In this document: positions 1-9,130 of the stretch, in pieces
Position numbering within the stretch: position 1 is the stretch's first letter
How the letters are laid out: each line of letters begins with the position of its first letter
Origin: Peptostreptococcaceae bacterium
Lineage (GTDB): Bacteria > Bacillota > Clostridia > Peptostreptococcales > Acidaminobacteraceae
Reading direction: 5' to 3'
DNA length: 64,000 bases
Assembly: GCA_027064135.1 (NCBI GenBank)
Contig: JAMOQG010000019.1
Location: forward strand, 62,001 to 126,000
Made by a program: the position numbers and the translations under genes
The notes under the pieces: model-generated
Seen by the model: the letters and a program-made list of their open reading frames with translations, nothing else
What the model was told of the DNA's origin: nothing
The model's database searches: none

Positions 1-23
1 ACTTGCGAGAAAGGGGAAATAAA

Positions 24-887
24 GTGCATATTGTTTTTTGGAGTAATGTACATGGACAAACTGGTGTTACAAGTAATTTAACAGCAATATCAATTTTTAT
101 GGCATTAAATTATAGATTTAGAATTTTATTAATGCATAATGAATTTAATAATAGTTCCCTTGATGAAAGCTTAATGTCACAATATGAGTTAGATAGCAAA
201 GATGATAGTATGTTTGATATAGGAATAGATGCATTAGCTAGGTTTTCTAAATATAATAAACTTAATAAAGAGAGTATAGAAAGTTATACTACATCGTTAA
301 TAAAAGGGAAATTAGATTTGCTAATTGGAACTTCTATGAAAAACAGAGAAGCATTTTACAAAGTATTTGATGAGGTTAATGAAAATATTTTTTATAACTT
401 AAATAAATATTATGATTTTGTATTTTCAGATGCAACTGCTGGAGATAATTATAGCATGAAATTACTAGAAGAAGCTGATTTAATTGTAGTAAATTTAAAT
501 CAAAACATTAGGATCGTTAAACGGTTCTTTGATAGTGAAATTTATTTAAAATATGCAGATAAATGTTTTTATATTATTGGATTATATAACGAAGATTCGC
601 GATTTAATAGATATAATTTAGTAAGAAAATTTTCTTTTGAAAAGAGAAATGTAGTATCAAAAATTTCTGGTAAATCGAATAATGTAGGTGTAGTTCCATA
701 TAATATTAATTTTTCTGATTTTGAAAATAGTGGAAGAGCAATTGAGTATTTTTTAAAGAACATAAATATTCAAAAGAAAAATATTAATTATAGTTTTTTT
801 TATGAAATTGGAAAAAATGTAGAAATGATTTTGAAAAAACTTGGAGTGGATATAGATATTAATAAGTTAGGTGAAATAAATGATTAA
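24..887 (+). CDS. TadZ/CpaE-like ParA-family protein of a Tad-type secretion locus
   Basis: Probable MinD/ParA-like localisation protein of a Tad (tight adherence) pilus or related secretion machine. The N-terminus has the ParA layout, but the P-loop reads GQTGVTS, so the usual Walker lysine is missing; atypical TadZ/CpaE proteins also carry degenerate P-loops. The segment DFVFSDATAG sits where ParA proteins have switch II. I chose GTG at 24 (287 aa) because AAAGGGG lies 7 nt upstream; an in-frame TTG at position 3 has no visible ribosome site. It overlaps the next ATPase gene by 8 nt. The upstream part of the operon is outside the window. Family assignment rests on context plus weak motifs. 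Confidence 0.6.
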   Translation: MHIVFWSNVHGQTGVTSNLTAISIFMALNYRFRILLMHNEFNNSSLDESLMSQYELDSKDDSMFDIGIDALARFSKYNKLNKESIESYTTSLIKGKLDLLIGTSMKNREAFYKVFDEVNENIFYNLNKYYDFVFSDATAGDNYSMKLLEEADLIVVNLNQNIRIVKRFFDSEIYLKYADKCFYIIGLYNEDSRFNRYNLVRKFSFEKRNVVSKISGKSNNVGVVPYNINFSDFENSGRAIEYFLKNINIQKKNINYSFFYEIGKNVEMILKKLGVDIDINKLGEIND

Positions 888-2730
888 TTTGTTAATAATA
901 GGAATTATATTAATAATATTCATTATTTTTTTAATAAGTCATTTTAAAATTTATAAAACTAGTAAGAATGAATATAGAATTGAAGAAGATATTTATACTA
1001 TTGAGTATATTACTGAAGTAGTAAGAATATATTTTAATAATATTTTAAGAACTAATTTTTATAATATGAATTTATCAAAAAATGAATTTGAAAAACAAAT
1101 GAAAAAGCGAGAACAGTTAAGAAAATCACTTAAGACTTGCATTCATGGTGATCTAAATGCAAAAAAATATATTAAGGAATATATTAAGGATATTATACAG
1201 AAAGAATATTCATTTGATGAAAGTAATATAGATAAAATTATAAATTTTGGAAATCCTAGAGATTTAAATATTCAAGATAAATTTGAAATTTTGTTATATA
1301 TGTATAAGAAAGATTATGATTATAGAGCTTTGGAAAAAATTATTGTAAATAACCAATTAGATGAATTGAAAGAAAACTCTATGTATTATATTGATAAAGA
1401 AGATATTGAAAAAATTTATGATAATGAAATTAAAGTAGTAAGAAGATTTTCTGATAAATTAGATATACTTGTTCAAAGAGTATATCAAAATTATAAGGGG
1501 TATAGCGCTGTTGATGAGCTGAGAGATATGAAAATTGATGGGATTTCAGGTGGAGTTTCAGGAATTCCTTCTAACTTTTTCAGAAATTATGCAGAAGGTG
1601 AAAGTGTTTCAGAAATATCAAAAATGCCTTCATCATATGATTCCATTTGGATATTTTTTAAAGGTAAATCAATTCAATTAAAATTTTTAACTTTTAATTC
1701 TGAAAAAGAATTAATTCGTATTTGCAAAAACATTTACAAATATGATAATCCAGGACAATTGACAGAAACAGCTGGATATAAAATTAATAAAATGAAAGAT
1801 GGTAGTAGAGTTGTTGTTGTACGACCTCCTTTTGCAGAAAGTTGGGCTTTTTTTGTAAGGAAGTTTGATAGTCTTGAAAAAATTGAAATTAATGAATTGA
1901 TAGTAGATAAAAATAAAAATTTATGTATTAATTTTCTTAAATGGATAGTTAAGGGTTGTCAAGTTACAGCGATTACTGGGAGCCAGGGAACTGGAAAAAC
2001 TACTTTATTGATGTCATTAGTTTCTTTTATTAATCCAACATATAATTTAAGAATTCAAGAAGTTGCATTTGAACTGCATTTGAGAAAAATTTATCCTGAA
2101 AGAAATATTTTAACATTTAAAGAAACTGAAGATATATCTGGCCAAAAAGGTTTAGATCTTCAAAAGAAAACTGATGGAACTGTAAATATCCTAGGCGAAG
2201 TTGCTACTGCTCCAGTTGCATCATGGATGATACAAATGGCACAAGTTGCTTCATTATTTACAATATTTACTCACCATGCTAAAAGTAGTTATAATTTAGT
2301 TAAGTCACTTAGAAATAATTTATTGCAGACAGGTATTTTTTCTAATGAAAATATTGCTGAAGAGCAAGTAGCTGAAGTAATTAGATTTGATGTACATTTA
2401 AGTAAAAATGTTGATGGACATAGATATATTGAAAGAATTACAGAAATAATAGTTAAAAAGGAAAGTGAGTATCCAATTAAGTATCAAACAGTAGATAATG
2501 ATGCGAAAATTGGTGAGTTTCTTGAAACTATGACTGAGTATTTTAGAAGACAAACTAATAAACAAAATTTTACAACAAGAGATATCATTAAATGGGTAGA
2601 TGGGGAATATAAAGTTATGGAAAAAATTTCTTATGAGACTTATAGTAATATTCTATTTAATATTGAAAAACAATATAAAGATGAATTTATTAACTTTATA
2701 TTAAAAAATGAGTTGATAATTGATGGATGA
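880..2730 (+). CDS. VirB11/CpaF (TadA)-like secretion ATPase with N-terminal membrane segment
   Basis: Motor ATPase expected to drive pilus or secretion assembly. Residues about 3-24 form a hydrophobic helix, unusual for CpaF/TadA enzymes, which are normally soluble. A middle region of about 150 residues precedes the ATPase domain. Walker A is GSQGTGKTT (about residues 367-375). The region after it has ILGEVATAPV and FTHHAKS where CpaF proteins have GEVRGGEA and TTIHANS, so the arginine usually following GEV is absent. Length is 616 aa against roughly 450 for a typical CpaF. It overlaps the genes on both sides, so the three are probably translated together. Confidence 0.75.
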   Translation: MINLLIIGIILIIFIIFLISHFKIYKTSKNEYRIEEDIYTIEYITEVVRIYFNNILRTNFYNMNLSKNEFEKQMKKREQLRKSLKTCIHGDLNAKKYIKEYIKDIIQKEYSFDESNIDKIINFGNPRDLNIQDKFEILLYMYKKDYDYRALEKIIVNNQLDELKENSMYYIDKEDIEKIYDNEIKVVRRFSDKLDILVQRVYQNYKGYSAVDELRDMKIDGISGGVSGIPSNFFRNYAEGESVSEISKMPSSYDSIWIFFKGKSIQLKFLTFNSEKELIRICKNIYKYDNPGQLTETAGYKINKMKDGSRVVVVRPPFAESWAFFVRKFDSLEKIEINELIVDKNKNLCINFLKWIVKGCQVTAITGSQGTGKTTLLMSLVSFINPTYNLRIQEVAFELHLRKIYPERNILTFKETEDISGQKGLDLQKKTDGTVNILGEVATAPVASWMIQMAQVASLFTIFTHHAKSSYNLVKSLRNNLLQTGIFSNENIAEEQVAEVIRFDVHLSKNVDGHRYIERITEIIVKKESEYPIKYQTVDNDAKIGEFLETMTEYFRRQTNKQNFTTRDIIKWVDGEYKVMEKISYETYSNILFNIEKQYKDEFINFILKNELIIDG

Positions 2731-4714
2731 TATATTAATTATAAAAATTATGTTTAGCTGTATTGTGATTTCATTATTAATTATGTTGGTTGCATATATA
2801 AAGTTAAATAAATTGAGAAAAATTAATGGAATGAGAAATAAGAGAAATTTGAATAGAAATTTAAGATTTTTTGAAAAATCATATAAAATCTTTAGTAAAA
2901 CTTTTTTATTGAAAAAATACCTTTTTACTATTGAAAAAAATATAAGATTAATTGAATTATCTGATAGAAACTCTATTAACAGAAAATCTGTAAAATTTAT
3001 TTATATATCTTTAATTACTAGTTTGTTTTTTATAATTGTTTTAGTTAAAAACATTGAAAGCTTATATTTCCTTTTGTTAAGTATAATAGTTTTATATATT
3101 ATTAATAATCAATTATTAGATTTTTATATTAATAGAATAGAGAATTCGTTATTAACTCAATTTGAAAGTTTTTTATCAGAGGTTAAGCATTATTATCATG
3201 AACATAAAATGATTGATGAAGCAATATATGATACTACAGTTAATGTTAATAAAAATAATTTTGAAATGTCACTTCATGCAAAAAGAATGTATGAGATATT
3301 AACTTCAGAAGATGTAGAAAATGAAATTGATAAATATTATGATATTGCACCGAATAGGTTTTTTAAAAATTTTATTGCGCTTGCAAATTTAGTTCAAAAA
3401 TTTGGAGATAGAGAAATAGATAATAAATCAATATTTTTGACTAATGTGAATTACTTAAAGCAAGAAATTAAATATGAATTATTGAGAAAAGAAAAGTTGG
3501 ATCATTTATTTAAAAGTTTAGCATTAATTTCTGTTTCACCAATATTTTTTATAAAACCATTAGAAAAATGGGCAACCGTAAATCTTCCGGAATTAGGATA
3601 TTACTATAAAGGTGCTTATGGATTTATTGTTCAAATTTTAGTTTTTATATTAGTGATAGGGTCTTATATTTTTATAAACAAAATGAAAACTCAAAAAAAA
3701 ATAACGGTTTATCGTGAAAAAACAATTGTAGGAAAAATAGTAGAAAAGCGAAAAATTAAAAGAATGATAAATTATTTAATATCTAAAAGATATAGTAAAT
3801 ATTTAAGATATAAAAAACGATTAAAAAAAGCAGGGTTTAATAAGAGTATAGAAGAATTTTATTTTCAAAGATTAATATTAGGATTTCTTTTATTTGTTTT
3901 GACATTATTTATTTTTTTAAATATTAATATGATAAATAAGCAACAAATCATGTTACCTACAGGTATTGATAGAGAAGTTGTTGAATTTGATTCTAAGTAT
4001 TTAAAAAAATTAAATTTTGAGAACTTTTCTTATTTAGAATTCAGGGAATATCTATCGAAAAATGAGCAATTGTCAAAGAAAAATTTAAATATAATTTCAA
4101 ATAGAATTTATGATAAATATATAAAATATCAAAAAATATATTTTGAATGGTGGTATTTGGTAATTGCAATTATTAATTCAATTATTGGATATAATTCTCC
4201 AATTATACTAATTGAATTTAAGAAACGTGTAATGAAAATGAATATTGAAGATGAAGTAATACAAATGCATACTATAATATTAATGCTTATGTATTTTGAA
4301 AGGATATCTGTAGAAGAAGTTTTAAAGTGGATGGAACAATTTGCAGTAATATTTAAACAATCTATTGGACAATGTTTAAATGAAATGGATAGTGGTGATA
4401 TAGAGGCGCTTGAGAAATTAAAACAAGATGAACTATTCCCGCCTTTCGTAAAAATTGTTGATAATTTAATAAATGCAAGTGAGAGAATACCATTATCATT
4501 AGCGTTTGATGAATTAATTCTTGAAAGAAAATATTTTCAGGATAAAAGAAAACAAGATACTGAAATGTTAATTGAAAAAAAAGGTGCTCTTGGTAAATTT
4601 ATAGCATTTTTACCTATGGCCTTTACAATATTTTTTTACTTGTTAGTGCCGTTTTTGTTGTTGAGTTTTAATCAACTGCAAAATTTTTCAGATCAAATTA
4701 ATAGCGTATTGTAA
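2723..4714 (+). CDS. TadB/TadC-like polytopic membrane protein (probable double T2SSF platform protein)
   Basis: Large inner-membrane platform protein, 663 aa. Hydrophobic segments lie near residues 6-26, 72-92, 100-120, 258-275, 298-318, 383-402, 475-490 and 632-656. The alternation of membrane pairs and long cytoplasmic loops looks like two type II secretion F (TadB and TadC) units in one chain. The C-terminal loop with a conserved-looking SLAFDEL segment followed by a final membrane pair resembles the end of TadC. ATG at 2723 is preferred over TTG at 2720. It overlaps the ATPase gene by 8 nt, which supports a shared machine. Confidence 0.65.
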   Translation: MDDILIIKIMFSCIVISLLIMLVAYIKLNKLRKINGMRNKRNLNRNLRFFEKSYKIFSKTFLLKKYLFTIEKNIRLIELSDRNSINRKSVKFIYISLITSLFFIIVLVKNIESLYFLLLSIIVLYIINNQLLDFYINRIENSLLTQFESFLSEVKHYYHEHKMIDEAIYDTTVNVNKNNFEMSLHAKRMYEILTSEDVENEIDKYYDIAPNRFFKNFIALANLVQKFGDREIDNKSIFLTNVNYLKQEIKYELLRKEKLDHLFKSLALISVSPIFFIKPLEKWATVNLPELGYYYKGAYGFIVQILVFILVIGSYIFINKMKTQKKITVYREKTIVGKIVEKRKIKRMINYLISKRYSKYLRYKKRLKKAGFNKSIEEFYFQRLILGFLLFVLTLFIFLNINMINKQQIMLPTGIDREVVEFDSKYLKKLNFENFSYLEFREYLSKNEQLSKKNLNIISNRIYDKYIKYQKIYFEWWYLVIAIINSIIGYNSPIILIEFKKRVMKMNIEDEVIQMHTIILMLMYFERISVEEVLKWMEQFAVIFKQSIGQCLNEMDSGDIEALEKLKQDELFPPFVKIVDNLINASERIPLSLAFDELILERKYFQDKRKQDTEMLIEKKGALGKFIAFLPMAFTIFFYLLVPFLLLSFNQLQNFSDQINSVL

Positions 4715-4730
4715 ATGAAATGGAGGAAAT

Positions 4731-5198
4731 ATGGAAAATTCTTTAAAAATGTTAATGATTGGTGCAGCAGTTGTAATTACTTTAGCGGTAATAACATCAG
4801 GATTTTTTATTTTAAGACAGGGGCAGGGAATTTTAAAAAATTCTACTGAAAAAATTGGAGAAATAAGTTCTGATATTGAAGAATCAGAATTTACAATGTA
4901 TGAGGATCAGAAAATATCTGGATCTGAAGTAGTTAATTTAGTTCGAAAATATGATGATAAAAGAATGGGAATATATGTCGAAACCGGTAAAGATACAAAT
5001 GGTGAATGGTATATTAATAATATTTCTGGAATTACTTCAAACGACTATATTGGTGAAATAAGTTCAAGTGGCGAAAAGATATCTAAAATGATAGATGAGA
5101 ATAATAATGAATATGTAAATCCTAGTGGTAAATTTCTAGGAAAAGTTATCAGGAATGAAAATGATACAATTATTGGATTGTATTTTGTTCAACAGTAA
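4731..5198 (+). CDS. small pilin-like single-pass protein of the Tad-like operon
   Basis: 155 aa with one hydrophobic helix at residues about 8-28 and a polar exported domain. GGAGG precedes the ATG. The short N-terminus followed at once by a hydrophobic helix, and its position after the platform gene, suit a pilin or pseudopilin. I see no clear prepilin peptidase site (no G-XXXX-E), so it is not a standard Flp pilin. Function is inferred from context only. Confidence 0.5.
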   Translation: MENSLKMLMIGAAVVITLAVITSGFFILRQGQGILKNSTEKIGEISSDIEESEFTMYEDQKISGSEVVNLVRKYDDKRMGIYVETGKDTNGEWYINNISGITSNDYIGEISSSGEKISKMIDENNNEYVNPSGKFLGKVIRNENDTIIGLYFVQQ

Positions 5199-5200
5199 TT

Positions 5201-5578
5201 ATGTATAATAATTTAAGTGATTTTATTTTTAAAATTAGTTTAATAGTATTTTTTATTATTGCAGTAATGCTATTTTTAGAAACAAATGAAAATATCAATG
5301 GGCTATTGGATTTAATTGAAAAAAGTTATATTAATAATGAAGTGATAACAGTAAAAGAGAGTGACGAGGATTATCTTACTTACAAAGGATACGAAGTGAT
5401 AAGTAAGATAATTTCAGGATTACAGTATGATATTGAAATTGAGGATGTTTTAATTAGAGCAAATGATGAGTTTAAAGATATTAATTTATCAATAATTGAT
5501 GAGAAAAAATTATATGTACTGAAATTAGAGATTGATAATACTGGTAATATTATTAAAGAAATATATAAGGGGAAATGA
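5201..5578 (+). CDS. single-pass membrane protein, possible TadE/TadF-type minor pilin
   Basis: 125 aa, membrane helix at about residues 9-26, then an acidic soluble domain. It starts 2 nt after the preceding stop with no strong ribosome site, and overlaps the next gene by 4 nt (ATGA). I do not recognise the family; membership of the operon and the one-helix plan suggest a minor structural subunit. Confidence 0.45.
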   Translation: MYNNLSDFIFKISLIVFFIIAVMLFLETNENINGLLDLIEKSYINNEVITVKESDEDYLTYKGYEVISKIISGLQYDIEIEDVLIRANDEFKDINLSIIDEKKLYVLKLEIDNTGNIIKEIYKGK

Positions 5579-6117
5579 TGGGTGAATCATTAAGTAAAAT
5601 TGTATCAATAATAATAGCGGTTTTATTATTATTTATTTTTCCAGTTATGAATATGTTTGAAAAACAGGATGATATTTCAAGAAATATTGTTTTTAATGAA
5701 ACAACTAAATTTGTAGATTCAGTTAGAAATTTAGGATATATTACGCCTAAAATGTATAATGACTTTATGATAAAAATTGAAGCAACTGGAAATGTTTATG
5801 AAATATCTATGACGCATATGCATTTGGTAGTTTATCCTGTTTATACAGATGTCACTGATTTGTCTTCTTTTCAGGATAAAGCTAGTGAAAATTATGAAAA
5901 TTATTATAATGATGAAATTATGAATCAGTTATTTCCAGAAGTAACAAGTGGTGATGAAATATATAGACTTAGTTGTGGCGATTACTTTTTAGTTGAAACA
6001 GTAAATAAAAATAAAACAATGGGAACAAAAATAAGAGAATTTATTTTAAATGTAGATTTACCTGATAGAAATATCATAGTGAATTATGGAGGGATGATCA
6101 GAAATGAAAGTTACTGA
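5575..6117 (+). CDS. single-pass membrane protein, possible TadE/TadF-type minor pilin
   Basis: 180 aa. A helix at about residues 9-25 (IVSIIIAVLLLFIFPV) is followed by an extracytoplasmic domain. Two adjacent ATG codons (5575, 5578) follow AAGGGG. It overlaps its neighbours by 4 and 14 nt, so the four small genes form one translationally coupled run. No family recognised. Confidence 0.45.
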   Translation: MMGESLSKIVSIIIAVLLLFIFPVMNMFEKQDDISRNIVFNETTKFVDSVRNLGYITPKMYNDFMIKIEATGNVYEISMTHMHLVVYPVYTDVTDLSSFQDKASENYENYYNDEIMNQLFPEVTSGDEIYRLSCGDYFLVETVNKNKTMGTKIREFILNVDLPDRNIIVNYGGMIRNESY

Positions 6118-7090
6118 TTTGGCTGTGATATTTATTTTGTTTACAGTACCATTTTTATTACTTATGGAAATTAAAGAAGAAAACTTAAATTATGTTTCTT
6201 ATAAGCAAGTAGAATTAAATCGATATTTTGATACTGCTGTGGAAGATGGAGTTTCTGTAATTTATGATAATGGGAAAATTGATAAAAATAGAGCAATTGA
6301 TACATTTTTTAAAACCCTTTTTATAAATTTTAAAATAAATGAAGATGCTTATTTGAAAACAAATTTAATTAATTATATTCCTGCTATAGTTGTAATTGAA
6401 AATGATGGATTTGAAATTCTGTCTCATAAAGAATTTACTAATTCTGATAATATGAAAGAAAGCAAAATGATTTGGAATCCTAAGGTGTTTTATAGTTATG
6501 TTGATAATAAATTTATTTATAAGTTTTACATTGATGACAATCTCACGATATGTGAAAAAGCTACTAAAAAACTTCATAAAGGATCATATAAATTTATTGC
6601 AAATACAGTTGATATATCGGATTCGATTTTGCAAAACGAAAACGAATATAAATCTATAAAACAAAGAGAAATTGTTAAATTATTGCAAAAAGATATAAAT
6701 TATGAAATTAATAAACATAACGATATTATTAAAAATTTAGGGATTGACTATCAATTTGCTTTACCTTTAATTTCTGATGATAATTGGGCAAATAGTATCA
6801 CTGATATTGGAATGATGGTTTTTTTCCAAGGAATGCCAATTGGAAGTTTAGGAAATAGATATTCAAATTTTGTATTAGGAGGCTCAAAAGTATTAAAAGG
6901 TAGAAAATATTATGTTGTAACCGAAAAAACTACTGGTAGAAAAGAATATCATATAGAGGGATGTTCTATTCTAGAAAATGCGAAAGATGATATTAAAAGC
7001 AATCCTGAAACAACACTATATAAAATAGAGGAATATAGTTCAAAGTATGAAGCAGCAAAAAGTGGAGCGTTTCCTTGTGAAAATCATTGA
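6104..7090 (+). CDS. membrane-anchored protein ending in a YH..C...PC..H putative metal-binding motif
   Basis: 328 aa, last gene of the Tad-like operon. Residues about 4-21 form a membrane helix. The middle is unrecognised. The last 50 residues contain EYHIEGC followed by EAAKSGAFPCENH at the very end. This spacing resembles the short YH-x3-C ... A-x2-G-x2-PC-x2-C/H zinc module found at the ends of various secreted or membrane Firmicutes proteins, with the last ligand here a histidine. Metal binding is inferred from the pattern. Confidence 0.45.
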   Translation: MKVTDLAVIFILFTVPFLLLMEIKEENLNYVSYKQVELNRYFDTAVEDGVSVIYDNGKIDKNRAIDTFFKTLFINFKINEDAYLKTNLINYIPAIVVIENDGFEILSHKEFTNSDNMKESKMIWNPKVFYSYVDNKFIYKFYIDDNLTICEKATKKLHKGSYKFIANTVDISDSILQNENEYKSIKQREIVKLLQKDINYEINKHNDIIKNLGIDYQFALPLISDDNWANSITDIGMMVFFQGMPIGSLGNRYSNFVLGGSKVLKGRKYYVVTEKTTGRKEYHIEGCSILENAKDDIKSNPETTLYKIEEYSSKYEAAKSGAFPCENH

Positions 7091-7182
7091 AGTGGAGAAA
7101 AAATATCAATAGAATGATTATGAAGGTTGTTTATGATATAATCGTTAATGTGTTAATTATTGTAAGAAAGGATGTGATTATT

Positions 7183-8724
7183 TTGAAAAGATTACCTTTA
7201 GGAGTAAAATCGATAGAAGAATTATTAAATAATGACTATTTATATTTAGATAAAACTATGTACTATGAAAAATTGATTAACGAAGGTAAATATTTCTTTT
7301 TATCAAGACCCAGAAGATTTGGGAAAACATTATTTATTTCAACTTTAAAAGAGATATTTAAAGGAAATAAAGAATTATTTAAAGATCAATGGATTTATAC
7401 TAATTATGAATTTGAAAAGCATCCAATAATTCATTTAGATTTTAATGAAATAAATCATAAGCAAGATATTAATAAATTTGAAGAAAGTTTAAACAATAGA
7501 TTGAAATCAATTGCTAAAATTTATGATGTAAATCTTAGGGCAAATTCTTCTAAGGATATTTTTGTAGAACTGATTGAAAAATTAGGTGAAATAAATAAAG
7601 TAGTAATATTAATAGATGAATATGATAAACCGATAATGGATTATATTGGAGATTTGAAAAAAGCAAATGAAAATAAAGAATTTATTGCATCATTTTATGA
7701 AACAATAAAAGCAAAAGGTGAATATTTAAGATTTGTACTCTTAACAGGTGTAACTAAAGTTTCTAAAACTTCAGTTTTTTCAAAACTTAATAATTTAACG
7801 GATATAAGTAGAAATACAAGATATTCAGCGATGCTGGGAATAACAGAAGAAGAGTTGTACACAGTGTTTGAAAAATATATGTATAAGGCAATTGAGGAAA
7901 TGAATTTGCCAATGGATGAACTAAAAGAAAAATTAAAAAAATGGTACAATGGATATAGTTGGGACACAAAAAATAAGGTGTATAATCCATATTCGATATT
8001 AAGTTTTTTCAATGAATATAAATTCGATAATTATTGGTTTCAAACAGGAACGCCTACATTCTTATTAGATATAATGAAAAAAACTGAGTATATACTTCCA
8101 TCTATAGAAGAAATAACAGTGGGAAGTTATATATTCTCAGAATTTGACTTAGAATATATGGATATAACTTCTCTTTTATTTCAAACTGGTTATTTAACGA
8201 TTAAAGATATTAAAATAAAAAGAAATATGGAGTCTTTCTACACGTTAGGTATTCCTAACTATGAAGTAAGAAGCGCACTTTTCGATAGAATACTTCAGAT
8301 GTATACAGATGAAAGTGTGTCAAAAGTTAAACCGCCATATTCTAGAATGATAGATTATTTAGAAGAAAAGAAACTAGAAAAATTCATAAATGAGCTTCAA
8401 ACTTCTTTTGCACAAATACCATATACAATATATCCTAAAAAAGAAGATTATTATCATTCAATATTTTTCTTAATGATGAATTTAATAGGAGCAAAAATTG
8501 AAACTGAAGTATTAACGGATAAAGGTAGAATTGATGGTGTATTAGAATTTGACGATTTTATATATATTATTGAATTTAAAATAGGAAATGCAAAAGAAGG
8601 AATTGACCAAATTAAACAGAGGAAATATTATCAAAAATACCAAATGGCTAATAAACAATTAATACTGCTTTCGGTAGGTGGATTTAAGGAAAAAAATATT
8701 GAATATATTGTGGAAGAAATGTAA
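7183..8724 (+). CDS. AAA-ATPase-like protein with C-terminal PD-(D/E)XK nuclease-like domain
   Basis: 513 aa, AAA-ATPase-like plus DUF1703/PDDEXK_9 family. It opens with the family signature LPLGVKSIEELL, then YLDKT, a P-loop (SRPRRFGKTLF) and Walker B VVILIDEYDKPI. The C-terminus has GRIDGVLEF then YIIEFKI and a following Q, which fits the D-(E)XK nuclease-like fold. TTG at 7183 is chosen because AAGGATGTGA, a 9/10 match to a full ribosome site, ends 5 nt before it; upstream in-frame starts would overlap the previous gene. These proteins are widespread, often multicopy and of unknown role. A terminator follows at 8735. Confidence 0.8.
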   Translation: MKRLPLGVKSIEELLNNDYLYLDKTMYYEKLINEGKYFFLSRPRRFGKTLFISTLKEIFKGNKELFKDQWIYTNYEFEKHPIIHLDFNEINHKQDINKFEESLNNRLKSIAKIYDVNLRANSSKDIFVELIEKLGEINKVVILIDEYDKPIMDYIGDLKKANENKEFIASFYETIKAKGEYLRFVLLTGVTKVSKTSVFSKLNNLTDISRNTRYSAMLGITEEELYTVFEKYMYKAIEEMNLPMDELKEKLKKWYNGYSWDTKNKVYNPYSILSFFNEYKFDNYWFQTGTPTFLLDIMKKTEYILPSIEEITVGSYIFSEFDLEYMDITSLLFQTGYLTIKDIKIKRNMESFYTLGIPNYEVRSALFDRILQMYTDESVSKVKPPYSRMIDYLEEKKLEKFINELQTSFAQIPYTIYPKKEDYYHSIFFLMMNLIGAKIETEVLTDKGRIDGVLEFDDFIYIIEFKIGNAKEGIDQIKQRKYYQKYQMANKQLILLSVGGFKEKNIEYIVEEM

Positions 8725-8734
8725 TAATGTAATT

Positions 8735-8765
8735 TGCTCAAGTTGAAAATACTTGAGCTTTTTTT
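8735..8765 (+). terminator. intrinsic terminator of the AAA/PD-(D/E)XK gene
   Basis: AGCTCAAGT and ACTTGAGCT form a 9-bp stem followed by a run of T. Confidence 0.85.
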
Positions 8766-8776
8766 GGAAAAGATAA

Positions 8777-8791
8777 AATATTCAGAAAATT
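8777..8791 (+). promoter_or_regulatory. candidate CodY box of the leuCDB-cimA promoter
   Basis: AATATTCAGAAAATT matches the low-GC Firmicutes CodY consensus AATTTTCWGAAAATT at 14 of 15 positions. It ends 1 nt before the -35 hexamer at 8793. CodY represses branched-chain amino acid synthesis when these amino acids and GTP are plentiful, so placement and target agree. No codY gene is in the window. Confidence 0.6.
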
Positions 8792-8792
8792 C

Positions 8793-8821
8793 TTGACATT
8801 CAGACTAAGATAAATTAAAAT
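8793..8821 (+). promoter_or_regulatory. sigma-A promoter of the leuCDB-cimA leader
   Basis: TTGACA (8793-8798), 17-nt spacer, TAAAAT (8816-8821). Transcription would start near 8828, at the beginning of the T-box leader. Confidence 0.75.
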
Positions 8822-8834
8822 CTAAAACAATAAA

Positions 8835-9118
8835 CAAAAACTTTGAAAAGGCAAGTAAGTTATTAGTTTTTACTACAGAGAACTGGATTAGCTGAGAACC
8901 AGGTGAAAATAATAATTGAAAATCTCCTTTGAGTTGATAGCTGAAAATAAGTAAGCTAATTCGGGTTAGTATCCGTTAATAGTACTTGAGTATAAAATAA
9001 TTTATTATTCGTACTTAATAAGGTAATTATTGTGAAGTAATTATAAAAATGAGTGGTACCGCGTGAAAAATCTCGTCTCAGCAAATAGAAGAAATCTGTT
9101 TGTTGAGACGAGATTTTT
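8835..9118 (+). promoter_or_regulatory. T-box leader (Ile or Leu) upstream of leuC
   Basis: Uncharged-tRNA-sensing leader. The antiterminator core GAGTGGTACCGCG is at 9051-9063 and its TGGT would pair with an ACCA tRNA end. The competing terminator is AATCTCGTCTCA paired with TGAGACGAGATT (9068-9118) plus T run. Stem I has AAAGG near 8847 pairing with CCTTT near 8927. The triplet before this base is ATC (one nucleotide of spacing) or CTC (no spacing), so the specifier may be Ile or Leu. Confidence 0.9.
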
Positions 9119-9130
9119 AATTTAGTGTTA

